Shown: positions 36,694 through 45,485 of the stretch, one piece after another | How the letters are laid out: every line of letters begins with the position of its first letter | Position numbering within the stretch: position 1 is the stretch's first letter | Assembly (NCBI GenBank): GCA_038831005.1 | Contig: JAWBKZ010000005.1 | Coordinates: 62,001 to 126,000 of the forward strand | Direction: 5' to 3' | DNA length: 64,000 nucleotides | Source: Ignisphaera sp. | Lineage (GTDB): Archaea; Thermoproteota; Thermoprotei_A; Sulfolobales; Ignisphaeraceae | Notes under the pieces: model-generated | Database searches by the model: none | Told to the model about the DNA's origin: nothing | The model's input: the letters and a program-made list of their open reading frames with translations, nothing else | Translations under genes and position numbers: made by a program

Positions 36694-38037
36694 ATGGCAT
36701 ATAAGCCAAAGGTGGATTTCGAACCTTATCACACATGGATAGACAAGAGTTATGCACCAGATCTTAAGAATGATGTTATTGTTACCTTTAGAGTAACACC
36801 AGCTGAAGGCTTCAGTATAGAAGAGGTTGCAGGTGGTATTGCTGCTGAAAGTAGTACAGGTACCTGGACCACGCTCTATGTATGGTATGATCAGAATAGA
36901 TTAGAGAAACTCAAGGGCAGAGCATACTTCTTTAAAGACTTGGGCGATGGTTCTTGGCTCATTAGAATTGCATATCCTGTAGAGCTTTTTGAAGAGAATA
37001 ACATGCCTGGTTTCTTAGCTAGTATTGCTGGAAACATCTTCGGTATGAGGAGAGCTAAATGGCTTAGAGTAGAGGATATGTATCTTCCATATGATTTCAT
37101 CAAATATTTCAGAGGCCCTGTTAAAGGTGTTAAAGGTGTTAGAGATATATTCAAAGTCTATGACAGGCCTATTGCAGGTACAGTACCGAAACCTAAAGTA
37201 GGCTATACTGCAGATGAAGTAGAGAAACTAGCTTACGAGATTCTAAGCGGAGGCATGGACTATATAAAGGATGACGAAAACCTTGTTAGCCCAAGTTACT
37301 GTCGTTTTGAAGCAAGAGCAAAATCGATAATGAAGATCATAGACAAAGTCGAGAAAGAAACAGGTGAGAGAAAGGTATGGTTTGCTAACATTACTGCTGA
37401 TGTTAGGGAAATGGAGAAAAGACTAAAGCTTGTAGCTGATTATGGTAACCCATACATAATGGTTGATGTAGTTGTCACAGGTTGGTCTGCTCTAACATAT
37501 ATCAGAGATCTAGCTGAAGAATACGGTCTAGCTATCCACGCACATAGAGCTATGCATGCAGCTATAACGAGAAATCCATACCACGGTATCTCAATGTTCA
37601 CATTAGCTAAACTTTTCAGGATAATAGGTGTTGATCAACTACATATAGGTACACCAGAAGTAGGTAAGCTAGAGGCAAAGACCATAGATGTTATAAGGAA
37701 TGCTAAAGTACTTAGAGAAGATCCATTCACACCAGATAAAGATGATATATTCCATCTCGAGCAACACTTCTACCATATAAAACCATCAGTACCAACATCA
37801 TCTGGAGGACTACATCCAGGAACTCTTCCAGAGGTTGTTAAAGTATTAGGTAGAGATTGTGTTATACAAGTAGGTGGCGGCACTATAGGTCATCCAGACG
37901 GTCCTAGAGCTGGTGCAGCTGCTATCCGACAAGCACTAGAAGCTATCGTCAAAGGAATACCTCTAGATGATTATGCTAAAGATCATCCAGAACTTAGGAA
38001 AGCTCTCGAGAAATGGGGATATGTGAGACCGATATAA
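36694..38037 (+). CDS. rbcL: Form III RuBisCO large subunit
   Basis: The 447-residue protein has the catalytic features of true RuBisCO: TVPKPKVGYT (about 164-173), the carbamylated Lys region GGMDYIKDDENLVS (about 186-199), HAHRAMHAA (about 282-290), HIGTPEVGKLEAK (about 317-329, with the loop 6 Lys) and SSGGLHPGTLP (about 368-378). Archaeal form III enzymes fix CO2 on ribulose bisphosphate made from AMP-derived ribose. No small-subunit gene is present, as expected. The AMP phosphorylase and isomerase partners are not in the window. A HAD phosphatase lies 73 bases downstream. Confidence 0.94.
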   Translation: MAYKPKVDFEPYHTWIDKSYAPDLKNDVIVTFRVTPAEGFSIEEVAGGIAAESSTGTWTTLYVWYDQNRLEKLKGRAYFFKDLGDGSWLIRIAYPVELFEENNMPGFLASIAGNIFGMRRAKWLRVEDMYLPYDFIKYFRGPVKGVKGVRDIFKVYDRPIAGTVPKPKVGYTADEVEKLAYEILSGGMDYIKDDENLVSPSYCRFEARAKSIMKIIDKVEKETGERKVWFANITADVREMEKRLKLVADYGNPYIMVDVVVTGWSALTYIRDLAEEYGLAIHAHRAMHAAITRNPYHGISMFTLAKLFRIIGVDQLHIGTPEVGKLEAKTIDVIRNAKVLREDPFTPDKDDIFHLEQHFYHIKPSVPTSSGGLHPGTLPEVVKVLGRDCVIQVGGGTIGHPDGPRAGAAAIRQALEAIVKGIPLDDYAKDHPELRKALEKWGYVRPI

Positions 38038-38110
38038 ATAAAGACAATTATTTTTAAATAAATATCTTCTACTTTATTACCTAGTCTATGAAATATTTGG
38101 GTAGAAATTC

Positions 38111-38884
38111 ATGAATCTATATGATATACTTGAAAGATATCTTTATAGTAATATTCCAAGCGCTCTCTTCATTGATATAGATGGCGTGATGACCGTAGCT
38201 AGAGGTAGCTACGTGATGGATCTTGAAGTAGTTGGTTTTTTGAGAGAATTAGAGTCGAAAGGTGTTCCTGTGTATCTCGTTTCTGGTAATGCTTATCCAG
38301 TGGTACTGACTTTGCAAAGATACCTGGGTCTTTCATCTATATTTATAGCTGAGAATGGTTGCGTCATTCAGATGCATGAAGAAGTCTTAAAAATATGTAA
38401 AGAATCTCTAGATAGTTTAGCTGATGTAATCTCAAAAAGTTTCAGTCTCAAGCCATCACCAAGTAACGCTTACAGATTATGTGACAGGGCATTTCATGTA
38501 CCTAAAGAAATCAGGAGTGATGTTCATGCTGTTAGAGAGCTTGAGAAAAAGATAATGCATCTATACCCAGATATCCATGCATTATACACAGGTTACGTCA
38601 TACATATCTACCCTAAGTATTGTTCAAAAAGCTCAGGTATCAGAATTGTGGCTGAGAAACTCGGTATGGATCTCAAAAAAGCTGTAGCTATAGGTGATAG
38701 TGTAACAGATATTGACATGATTAAAGCTGTAGGAATAGGTGTAGCAACAGGTGATGCTGATGAAGAGCTTAAAAAAGAGGCAGTAATAGTTTTACCATTT
38801 AGAGCTTCGGAATCAACAAAGTTCTTCCTGAAAAACCTGCTATCATATATAGAGATTAAATTTCGAGTCTCAAGCTCTATATAG
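38111..38884 (+). CDS. HAD-superfamily phosphatase, probable phosphoglycolate phosphatase
   Basis: The 257-residue protein has HAD motif I ALFIDIDGVMTVARG (about 18-32, nucleophile Asp in DID), motif II VYLVSGNAYPVV (about 54-65) and motif IV AIGDSVTDIDMIKAVGIGVA (about 194-213). The cap domain is of the Cof/SPP type, as in archaeal phosphoglycolate phosphatase. Being 73 bases downstream of RuBisCO suggests removal of 2-phosphoglycolate or of another sugar phosphate. Its last 15 bases overlap the end of the convergent FGGY kinase gene. Confidence 0.78.
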   Translation: MNLYDILERYLYSNIPSALFIDIDGVMTVARGSYVMDLEVVGFLRELESKGVPVYLVSGNAYPVVLTLQRYLGLSSIFIAENGCVIQMHEEVLKICKESLDSLADVISKSFSLKPSPSNAYRLCDRAFHVPKEIRSDVHAVRELEKKIMHLYPDIHALYTGYVIHIYPKYCSKSSGIRIVAEKLGMDLKKAVAIGDSVTDIDMIKAVGIGVATGDADEELKKEAVIVLPFRASESTKFFLKNLLSYIEIKFRVSSSI

Positions 38885-40324
38885 ATCTTGCAATTTTAGC
38901 CATCTCCTTATGAATGCATCTTTATATGGTCTATACACCTCAACCAAAGCTTCATCAGGTTCTACAGTATCAATAGGCTTCAAGAACATTCTTTTAACTT
39001 CATCTATAGAGCTATAGAATCTGTTTCTAATCAATAAGGGTATTATTACCCCTGTACCAACAAGATCTCCATGAACTATGATTTTCTTTCCATATACTGA
39101 GGCTCTAATCTTGTTCCATATCTTGGATTTGGTGCCACCACCAGTTAAATTGACACAATTTGTATCTATACTGAAGAGCTCTCTAAATAATTCAATAAAA
39201 TAGTTTTCAAGCAATGTTATTCCAAGCATAATGCTTCTAATGAATCTCCCTAAAAGTATTTCTCTAGGTTCATCCGAAATCTTTATACCTGTTATAGCTG
39301 GCTCTAATAACGGATTGTATGTAGGACCTCTATCGCCATAGGGAAAGAACATATACTCGCTACCAGCTTTAACTTTCTCGACATACTCAGAAGCCTTATC
39401 TAGAGGCATTCCAAGGACTTTTTCTGAATACCATGAGAGAAATGCTCCAGTAAATCCTGTTGCAGATCCTGCTAAATACCCCTTTATCGGATGTATATGG
39501 TAATAAAGTGCTGGATGAGTTACAATTCTGTCAACAACTATCTTCGGTACAGTTGTTGTACCTATGTACATGTTTATGTCCCCTATATCTATAGCACCAC
39601 CAGCTATAGCTGCAGCATTACCATCTGTTAACCCTTGATAAAGTCTAGCATTTTTAAGACCAATTTTTTCAGCAAATCTGCTTTTTGCAATACCTATAGC
39701 TTCACCTACTGGAGCTAGTTTAGGTAATTTATCTGCATCTATACCTAGTTCATCATATAGTGGGTAGAACCATGTTGGTGGAGAAGATGTGATATCTATG
39801 CCGAACTTCAAGGCATTTGTGTAGTCCATGTATACATCTTCCCATATCTCGCCTTCATCATAGTACAGCTTGTATAGAAGATATGTTGTTGGTGAAATAA
39901 ACCAGTGGACGTTACTGTAGATATCATGGTGTTCAATCTTTAACTTCAGGATCTTTACAGGAGGTGATGTTTGATCTATTTTAACACCTTTCTCGTTCAA
40001 CTTCTTGATAGAGCTATAGTTTTTGATCTTTTCGTACCATTCATCAATTCTTTCATAGTACATTATGGGACCGTGAATCACTTCACCATATCTATTGACA
40101 CCTATTAAGGTTCCAGAGGTACTTGTGACAGATACATGTTTTTCACAATCGGTGCATTCTTTAACAATGTTTGGTACAGAAGCTTCTAATGCTCGCAACC
40201 ATTCTTCACAAGTTTGATTATGGATAGACTCCTTACCCATAGCTACCAGGTTTCCCTCAATATCGTATACCTCTACCCTAATACCACTACTACCTAAATC
40301 TATTCCTATAAAGAGTTGCTTCAT
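38870..40324 (-). CDS. FGGY-family carbohydrate kinase
   Basis: The 484-residue two-domain sugar kinase begins LFIGIDLGSSGIRVEVYD (phosphate-binding loop 1). It has LYQGLTDGNAAAIAGGAID (about 229-247, with the catalytic-type Asp) and ATP-binding VNLTGGGTKSKIWN (about 391-404). It belongs with xylulokinase, ribulokinase and gluconate kinase. Which sugar is phosphorylated cannot be read from sequence; the neighbouring GH51/GH3 enzymes and isomerase-like proteins favour a pentulose. It is convergent with the HAD phosphatase and upstream of DUF2139 by 74 bases, counting from its own start. Confidence 0.85.
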   Translation of the reverse strand: MKQLFIGIDLGSSGIRVEVYDIEGNLVAMGKESIHNQTCEEWLRALEASVPNIVKECTDCEKHVSVTSTSGTLIGVNRYGEVIHGPIMYYERIDEWYEKIKNYSSIKKLNEKGVKIDQTSPPVKILKLKIEHHDIYSNVHWFISPTTYLLYKLYYDEGEIWEDVYMDYTNALKFGIDITSSPPTWFYPLYDELGIDADKLPKLAPVGEAIGIAKSRFAEKIGLKNARLYQGLTDGNAAAIAGGAIDIGDINMYIGTTTVPKIVVDRIVTHPALYYHIHPIKGYLAGSATGFTGAFLSWYSEKVLGMPLDKASEYVEKVKAGSEYMFFPYGDRGPTYNPLLEPAITGIKISDEPREILLGRFIRSIMLGITLLENYFIELFRELFSIDTNCVNLTGGGTKSKIWNKIRASVYGKKIIVHGDLVGTGVIIPLLIRNRFYSSIDEVKRMFLKPIDTVEPDEALVEVYRPYKDAFIRRWLKLQDLYRA

Positions 40325-40398
40325 AGAGTCACCAGAGGACGAAAAATAGAAAACATAGTTTTAGAATTTAAATCTTATTTAAAAGTTGTGTATATAGG

Positions 40399-41868
40399 TT
40401 AGGGTTCTACTATTACTTCAGCTAACACTTTCTCTAAATTGTTGCTGAATCTAAATGCTACTATATCATAGTATGGCGATAAATCTACTATATTCCATCC
40501 CTGCTCTAGGTTTACAGAATCTTCATAAACTTTTGTAAGCAAATTGTATTCTGCAATACTCATCTTCACCTTATCTGATACATATATTCTCATTTTCCTT
40601 ACAGTAAATCCTTTAAGAGGTATACCACCGAACCATCCTTCTATACCTGTTTCATCAAGCTTATAAAATCCATCGAATACCCATAATCTAAGAGAATTCC
40701 AAGGTTTTGTGAATAACTCTTTCACAGGTATAGCATATATGCCTCCATCACCTGTTCTGTAAGTATATGCTGGACAGTGATTTGCATATGATGCTCCTAG
40801 ATATACATATTCTCCATCTGATATCATACCCGAAACGAAGCCTGAGAGAGACACTATCTGCGGTACAACAGGATCTACTCTCACTAAGAGTCCAAATGTG
40901 GTTCTAAGTGTAGGTTCTGTTAGTCCTTCAGATGGATTAACAGCTATAATAGGTATTCCAAGGGGGTAAACCTTCTGTGTTCTAAGTCCAGGTATATATG
41001 GAGGTCTCTCTGATTCGGGACTAACAATCTCTAGAAACGGATAGAGAATATGTCTATCTCTATAGGGATCACTAACTATCAGTGTACCCCCGTAAAACGA
41101 TATCAATCGATTTTGTATCTGTACTATTTGACCACCATCTCTCTTTATAGAAATTTTCTTATCTGGGTCTAAAGCAAAATTGAAGTCTTCAATAAGTCTA
41201 CTTTCTCCACTGAGGGTATCGTATATAGCTACAGCGGATTTCTCCATATGAGCTGGATTGAATAGTGTAGCAAATATTTTATCGTCTTTCATCTCCATCT
41301 TATATACTGTCCTGTTTCTAATTATCCATTCAACTTTTTTATCATTTAGAGATATCCTCCATAAACCTAGTTCTGCATATCCATCAGCTCTACTAAAGTA
41401 CAGTATATTGTCATGTCCATCATACAAGAGATCTGTTACCTCTCCATACCAATGGTTTGGAGGAAGTTTATCATCCCATTTCCTAGACCATAGAAGCTCT
41501 ACTTTACCATTTTCATCAACTGTATGTATATGGCTGTACTTCTCTCTCATATCTTGTTTAGCAAGAGTTCTATCCGTAGATACGAGCAGTCCTGGAGGAG
41601 CCTTCATCCAGCCACCTATGAATACGTATTCTCGAGACCATGTTATAGCACCATGAGTATCTCCTCCAGCTCTAGGCGGTCTACCAATTAATGCAAAATC
41701 ATATATAATTTTTCCATCCATATATATTTTTCCTGAATGACCCTCATGTACAACAAATGCGCCATTGACTGGGTGAAAAGCCATATAGAAACATCTGAAT
41801 TGATTTTGACCCATACCTACTTCGTCATGCTGTACGTATCTTTTTAAGTGAAGATTTGGTCTACCCAA
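40399..41868 (-). CDS. DUF2139-like protein of unknown function
   Basis: The 489-residue protein resembles the archaeal DUF2139 group, which I recall from Thermoproteota; no activity is known to me. It is rich in short repeats of beta-strand pattern with aromatic ends (RPPRAGGDTHGAITW, EYVFIGGW, DHNILYFSRADGY-like, EYVYLGASYANHCP), consistent with a beta-propeller. There is no signal peptide or membrane helix. It lies between the FGGY kinase and the GH3 genes on the same strand, so a role in handling plant sugars is plausible. The start is TTG at 41868; ATG at residue 19 is an alternative. Confidence 0.6.
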   Translation of the reverse strand: MGRPNLHLKRYVQHDEVGMGQNQFRCFYMAFHPVNGAFVVHEGHSGKIYMDGKIIYDFALIGRPPRAGGDTHGAITWSREYVFIGGWMKAPPGLLVSTDRTLAKQDMREKYSHIHTVDENGKVELLWSRKWDDKLPPNHWYGEVTDLLYDGHDNILYFSRADGYAELGLWRISLNDKKVEWIIRNRTVYKMEMKDDKIFATLFNPAHMEKSAVAIYDTLSGESRLIEDFNFALDPDKKISIKRDGGQIVQIQNRLISFYGGTLIVSDPYRDRHILYPFLEIVSPESERPPYIPGLRTQKVYPLGIPIIAVNPSEGLTEPTLRTTFGLLVRVDPVVPQIVSLSGFVSGMISDGEYVYLGASYANHCPAYTYRTGDGGIYAIPVKELFTKPWNSLRLWVFDGFYKLDETGIEGWFGGIPLKGFTVRKMRIYVSDKVKMSIAEYNLLTKVYEDSVNLEQGWNIVDLSPYYDIVAFRFSNNLEKVLAEVIVEP

Positions 41869-42016
41869 GGGAGAGACCCAAAGTAGGGGTGTAGGTTGTA
41901 TAACTTAATAAGTTTATATATATATCATCTATTCATTTGTATATTCTCCTATGATTAGGAGAACTAAACAAACAAGGATGAACTAGTTAAAAAAATAATA
42001 ATGTTTGGTAATCATT

Positions 42017-44224
42017 TTATTCTATATATGCTTCGGCAGTAAATATCTTTCTCTCTTTGAGTTCTATAGTTTCTCCAACAATTTTGATCGTTGTTTCAAA
42101 GATACTTTCTTCGCTATTGCGTCCAACAACTACCTTGTATTCACCAGGTTCTATAACAAGTTTTGTATCCCTATTGTAAAATGCTAGAAGTTGTGTAGGT
42201 ATTTTGAATGTCACTCTCCTTCTTTCTCCAGGCTTGATCTTTATCCTCTTAAATGCTTTCAGCTCCTTAACCGGTAACGCTAAACTATTGTAAGTTCTGG
42301 CAATGTATATCTGTACAACTTCATCAGCTTCATACCCACCTATGTTCTCGACCTCAACTGATATCCTGATTTCTCCAGCTATTGGTACTTCTAGTGGCTC
42401 TACGTTGATGCTAGTATACCTAAATTCTGTATAACTTAGTCCATAACCGAATGGATACAAAGGTTTAGAAGGCATCTCTATATACTCGCCAAATGATGAA
42501 GGTCTTCTTGAATAGTATATCGGTAGCTGACCACTTGATCTAGGTAGAGATACAGGCAGTCTCCCACTTGGTGAATAGTCACCGAAAAGAATATCAGCTA
42601 TAGCATTACCGCCTTCAGCACCTAGTTTCCAACACCATAGAATAGCCTTTACATCTTTCTGTACATTTTCTAGAGACATAGGTCTTCCAGCTACAACAAC
42701 AAGAACTACAGGTTTGCCTAAATTACTAATACTCTTAACTAGCTCCTCTTGTGGTTTTGTTAGAGAGAGATCTGTTCTATCAATACCTTCACCTGAGGTA
42801 CATCTATTCTTATCAAATATGCAGGAAATATCACCAATAACAATCACAACTACATCAGCTTTACTAGCTATAGCAATAGCCTCATTAAGCATATTAAGGT
42901 CTGAGGTTTGTACCTCACAACCTTTAGCATATGAAACTGACGACGGATCTATCTTGTTCCTTATCCCTTCGAGAACCGTCACTATATGTATATCAGGTTG
43001 AACTAAACCTATGTGTGATGCGTAATGATAATCACCCAACATAGCGAAAGGATTATCTGCAAGAGGACCTACCACCGCAATCTTTATGTTAGATTTCGGT
43101 AAGGGTAGTACTCCATCGTTCTTTAGCAACACTATAGATTTTCTCGCAACTTCACGTGCAAGCTCTCTATAGCTGGGGCCATCTATGGTTTCTGGAACTC
43201 TTGCTTCATCTACATATGGATTATCAAAAAGCCCCAATAGATACTTGACGTAGAGAACTCTTTCAACACCTCTATCTAGAAGTTCCTCGGGTATCTCTCT
43301 CTTCCTTACAGCTTCTACAAGCTCTTTAAAACAGTCATTATGCGGAAGCTCTATATCTACGCCAGCTGATAAAGCTAGTATTGCCGCTTCTTTGCAACTT
43401 TTTGCAACTCTATGAACAGTATTAAGCATCCTTACACCCCAATAGTCAGATACAACAATTCCATCGAATCCCCACTCGTATCGAAGTATCTTGCTCAGTA
43501 GTTCGTCATTAGCATGACACGGTATTCCATCGATTTCATGGTAAGCAGGCATTACAGATTTTAGTTTAGCTAGCTTCACGACTGCTTCAAAAGGATATAG
43601 ATGAATATTTCTAAACTCTCGAACACCTATATTTACAGACGCTATATTTCTACCCCCTTCAGGAACACCATGTGCAGCAAAATGTTTTGCTGTAGCAACT
43701 ACGTAAACTCTATCTCCATCGCCTTGCAGACCTCTAACATATGCTATACCCATAGCCGCTACCAAATTGTGGTCTTCGCCAAAGGTTTCTTCACATCTAC
43801 CCCATCTAGGATCTCTACATAGATCTAGTACAGGCGATAAACAATGCTTAACACCAACCAGCAATGCTTGTTCTCTTATCTTTTCTGCAACGTTTTTAAC
43901 GAGGTCGGGATCCCATGTGCTTGCTAATGCTAAAGGTATTGGAAACATAACAACAGAAGGTCCCATTAATCCTGAGAGACATTCCTCATGCACTATAGCT
44001 GGTATTCCCAATCTAGTTTTTTCAATCAAGAACTTCTGGATCTTATTAACTATTTTAGCAACTTCTCTAGGTTTGAACCCTAGTTTTGATCCTGCTACTC
44101 TACTTATCTGTCCAATTCCATGCTTTATAAGTTGTTCAGCTTTAGCTTCAGAGAAATCACCATTCTCAATGAGATCATCAACAAATATCGAGGTCAGTTG
44201 AGCAATTTTTTCCTCTATACTCAT
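42017..44224 (-). CDS. GH3 beta-glycosidase (beta-glucosidase or beta-xylosidase)
   Basis: The 735-residue family 3 enzyme has an N-terminal TIM barrel with DPRWGRCEETFGED (about 129-142), KHFAAHGVPEGGRN (about 170-183) and the nucleophile Asp in FDGIVVSDYWGVRM (about 244-257). The second domain has the acid/base Glu in CTSGEGIDRTDLSL (about 466-479), and a C-terminal fibronectin III-like domain follows (about 620-720). It has no secretion signal, so it should hydrolyse imported oligosaccharides in the cytoplasm. The specificity, glucose or xylose, cannot be assigned by eye. Confidence 0.93.
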   Translation of the reverse strand: MSIEEKIAQLTSIFVDDLIENGDFSEAKAEQLIKHGIGQISRVAGSKLGFKPREVAKIVNKIQKFLIEKTRLGIPAIVHEECLSGLMGPSVVMFPIPLALASTWDPDLVKNVAEKIREQALLVGVKHCLSPVLDLCRDPRWGRCEETFGEDHNLVAAMGIAYVRGLQGDGDRVYVVATAKHFAAHGVPEGGRNIASVNIGVREFRNIHLYPFEAVVKLAKLKSVMPAYHEIDGIPCHANDELLSKILRYEWGFDGIVVSDYWGVRMLNTVHRVAKSCKEAAILALSAGVDIELPHNDCFKELVEAVRKREIPEELLDRGVERVLYVKYLLGLFDNPYVDEARVPETIDGPSYRELAREVARKSIVLLKNDGVLPLPKSNIKIAVVGPLADNPFAMLGDYHYASHIGLVQPDIHIVTVLEGIRNKIDPSSVSYAKGCEVQTSDLNMLNEAIAIASKADVVVIVIGDISCIFDKNRCTSGEGIDRTDLSLTKPQEELVKSISNLGKPVVLVVVAGRPMSLENVQKDVKAILWCWKLGAEGGNAIADILFGDYSPSGRLPVSLPRSSGQLPIYYSRRPSSFGEYIEMPSKPLYPFGYGLSYTEFRYTSINVEPLEVPIAGEIRISVEVENIGGYEADEVVQIYIARTYNSLALPVKELKAFKRIKIKPGERRRVTFKIPTQLLAFYNRDTKLVIEPGEYKVVVGRNSEESIFETTIKIVGETIELKERKIFTAEAYIE

Positions 44225-44365
44225 CTTTTTGGTGATTTCTTTGATCTTGCAGTAAATAGTGTTTCACCAAAGCAAAGTAAAATGATATAGGTATAAAAAT
44301 ATTTTCATTTATGTCGGTAGAATATTGTAAAAATATTGTGAAAGGTAATGCATAGTCCAGATGTT

Positions 44366-45355
44366 TTAGATATATACACCAAGAATTTCTCTCAAAAGTT
44401 TCTGAGATTCTATAGGATTATTCAATTCTATAGTTTTTCTTATCTTACTCCAGCCAACCTTCTCTAAAGCATTATAGAGTGCTTTAATGTTATATATACT
44501 TTGTCTAACCATTTCGGCTGCATCTAGATATCTTGGGAATAGATCTAGTCCATACCAACCATCGTATCCTATCTCGTGTAGCCAGTAGAGTAGTTCAATG
44601 AATTCTAGTAGATGTACACTCGCGGGAAAGAGATCTAGATCTACTTCTGTGAATATATCGTTTAGATGTAGATGATACAGAGCTCTATACCTGGATATAA
44701 GGACTATAGTTTCGGGTACATATTCTTTTGCTAGCTTTGCATGTGCAAATTCAACATTTATACCTACATTATTTACTCCCTGGGACTTCAACTCAAGAAT
44801 TGTTGTTAGAGCCCTGGCAGCTGAACCATGAAGAAGATAGCTTGCTGGATCCTCTATTTTATACTCTAGTGCTACCTTTAGATCTGAACCATATTCTGAT
44901 ATCTCCTTTATCGCTGAAACATAGTTGTCCCATAGCTTCCTGTAATCTGTTGTGAGAGGAAGGTCAAAACCTTCTCTACCAGGCCATATAATGAGCATTT
45001 TTGCCCCAAGTTCTCTAGCAATATCTATAGCCTTCTTGCACCTATCTATAGCCTTTCTCCTAGTATTTTCATCAAGTGCCGAAAGAGCTCCTCGAGCCCA
45101 TTGAGCTTCTTGAGAAAGTACTGGAGCTATACCAACAGCCTCAATACCGTGATCCAATAGAGCATCTCTAACATCTTTAACATTACTTTCATCAACTTCT
45201 GTAGGATAGTGAAACTCTAGTCCTTTAAGATCATCTACTCTACTTGCTTCATGTACTAAATTCACGATATTTTTAGCCACTTTATAACCTGTAGGCGCAA
45301 AACGTTCTACACCTGCTCCAAAAACCCATATTCCTGTGGAAAATCTTATTCTCAT
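44366..45355 (-). CDS. Xylose isomerase-like TIM-barrel protein
   Basis: The 329-residue protein of the AP endonuclease-2/xylose isomerase-like group has MRIRFSTGIWVFGAGVERFA at the start, LKGLEFHYPTEVDE (about 43-56), KMLIIWPGREGFDLPL (about 118-133), KVALEYKIED and VGINVEFAHAKLAKEYVP (around 193-210), then HLHLNDIF and GWYGLDLFPR. The Glu, Asp and His residues are the expected metal ligands. It could be an isomerase for xylose, rhamnose or a keto-sugar; rhamnulokinase 6 kb away would suit L-rhamnose, which is inference. It is 141 bases upstream of the GH3 gene on the same strand. Confidence 0.75.
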   Translation of the reverse strand: MRIRFSTGIWVFGAGVERFAPTGYKVAKNIVNLVHEASRVDDLKGLEFHYPTEVDESNVKDVRDALLDHGIEAVGIAPVLSQEAQWARGALSALDENTRRKAIDRCKKAIDIARELGAKMLIIWPGREGFDLPLTTDYRKLWDNYVSAIKEISEYGSDLKVALEYKIEDPASYLLHGSAARALTTILELKSQGVNNVGINVEFAHAKLAKEYVPETIVLISRYRALYHLHLNDIFTEVDLDLFPASVHLLEFIELLYWLHEIGYDGWYGLDLFPRYLDAAEMVRQSIYNIKALYNALEKVGWSKIRKTIELNNPIESQKLLREILGVYI

Positions 45356-45485
45356 ATATCTTAACCCGACTAACTAAGTGTGGTTTAACTACTATAAAAA
45401 TGTACTCTTAATGAAATCATAGAAATCTGAACAATTAGAATAATGATTGGATTTAGAATTAAAAAATAATTAATATAACACAATA

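Noticed and set aside
43767-44201. A 144-codon plus-strand frame inside the GH3 gene
   Set aside because: It is antisense to conserved GH3 barrel sequence and has no recognisable features.
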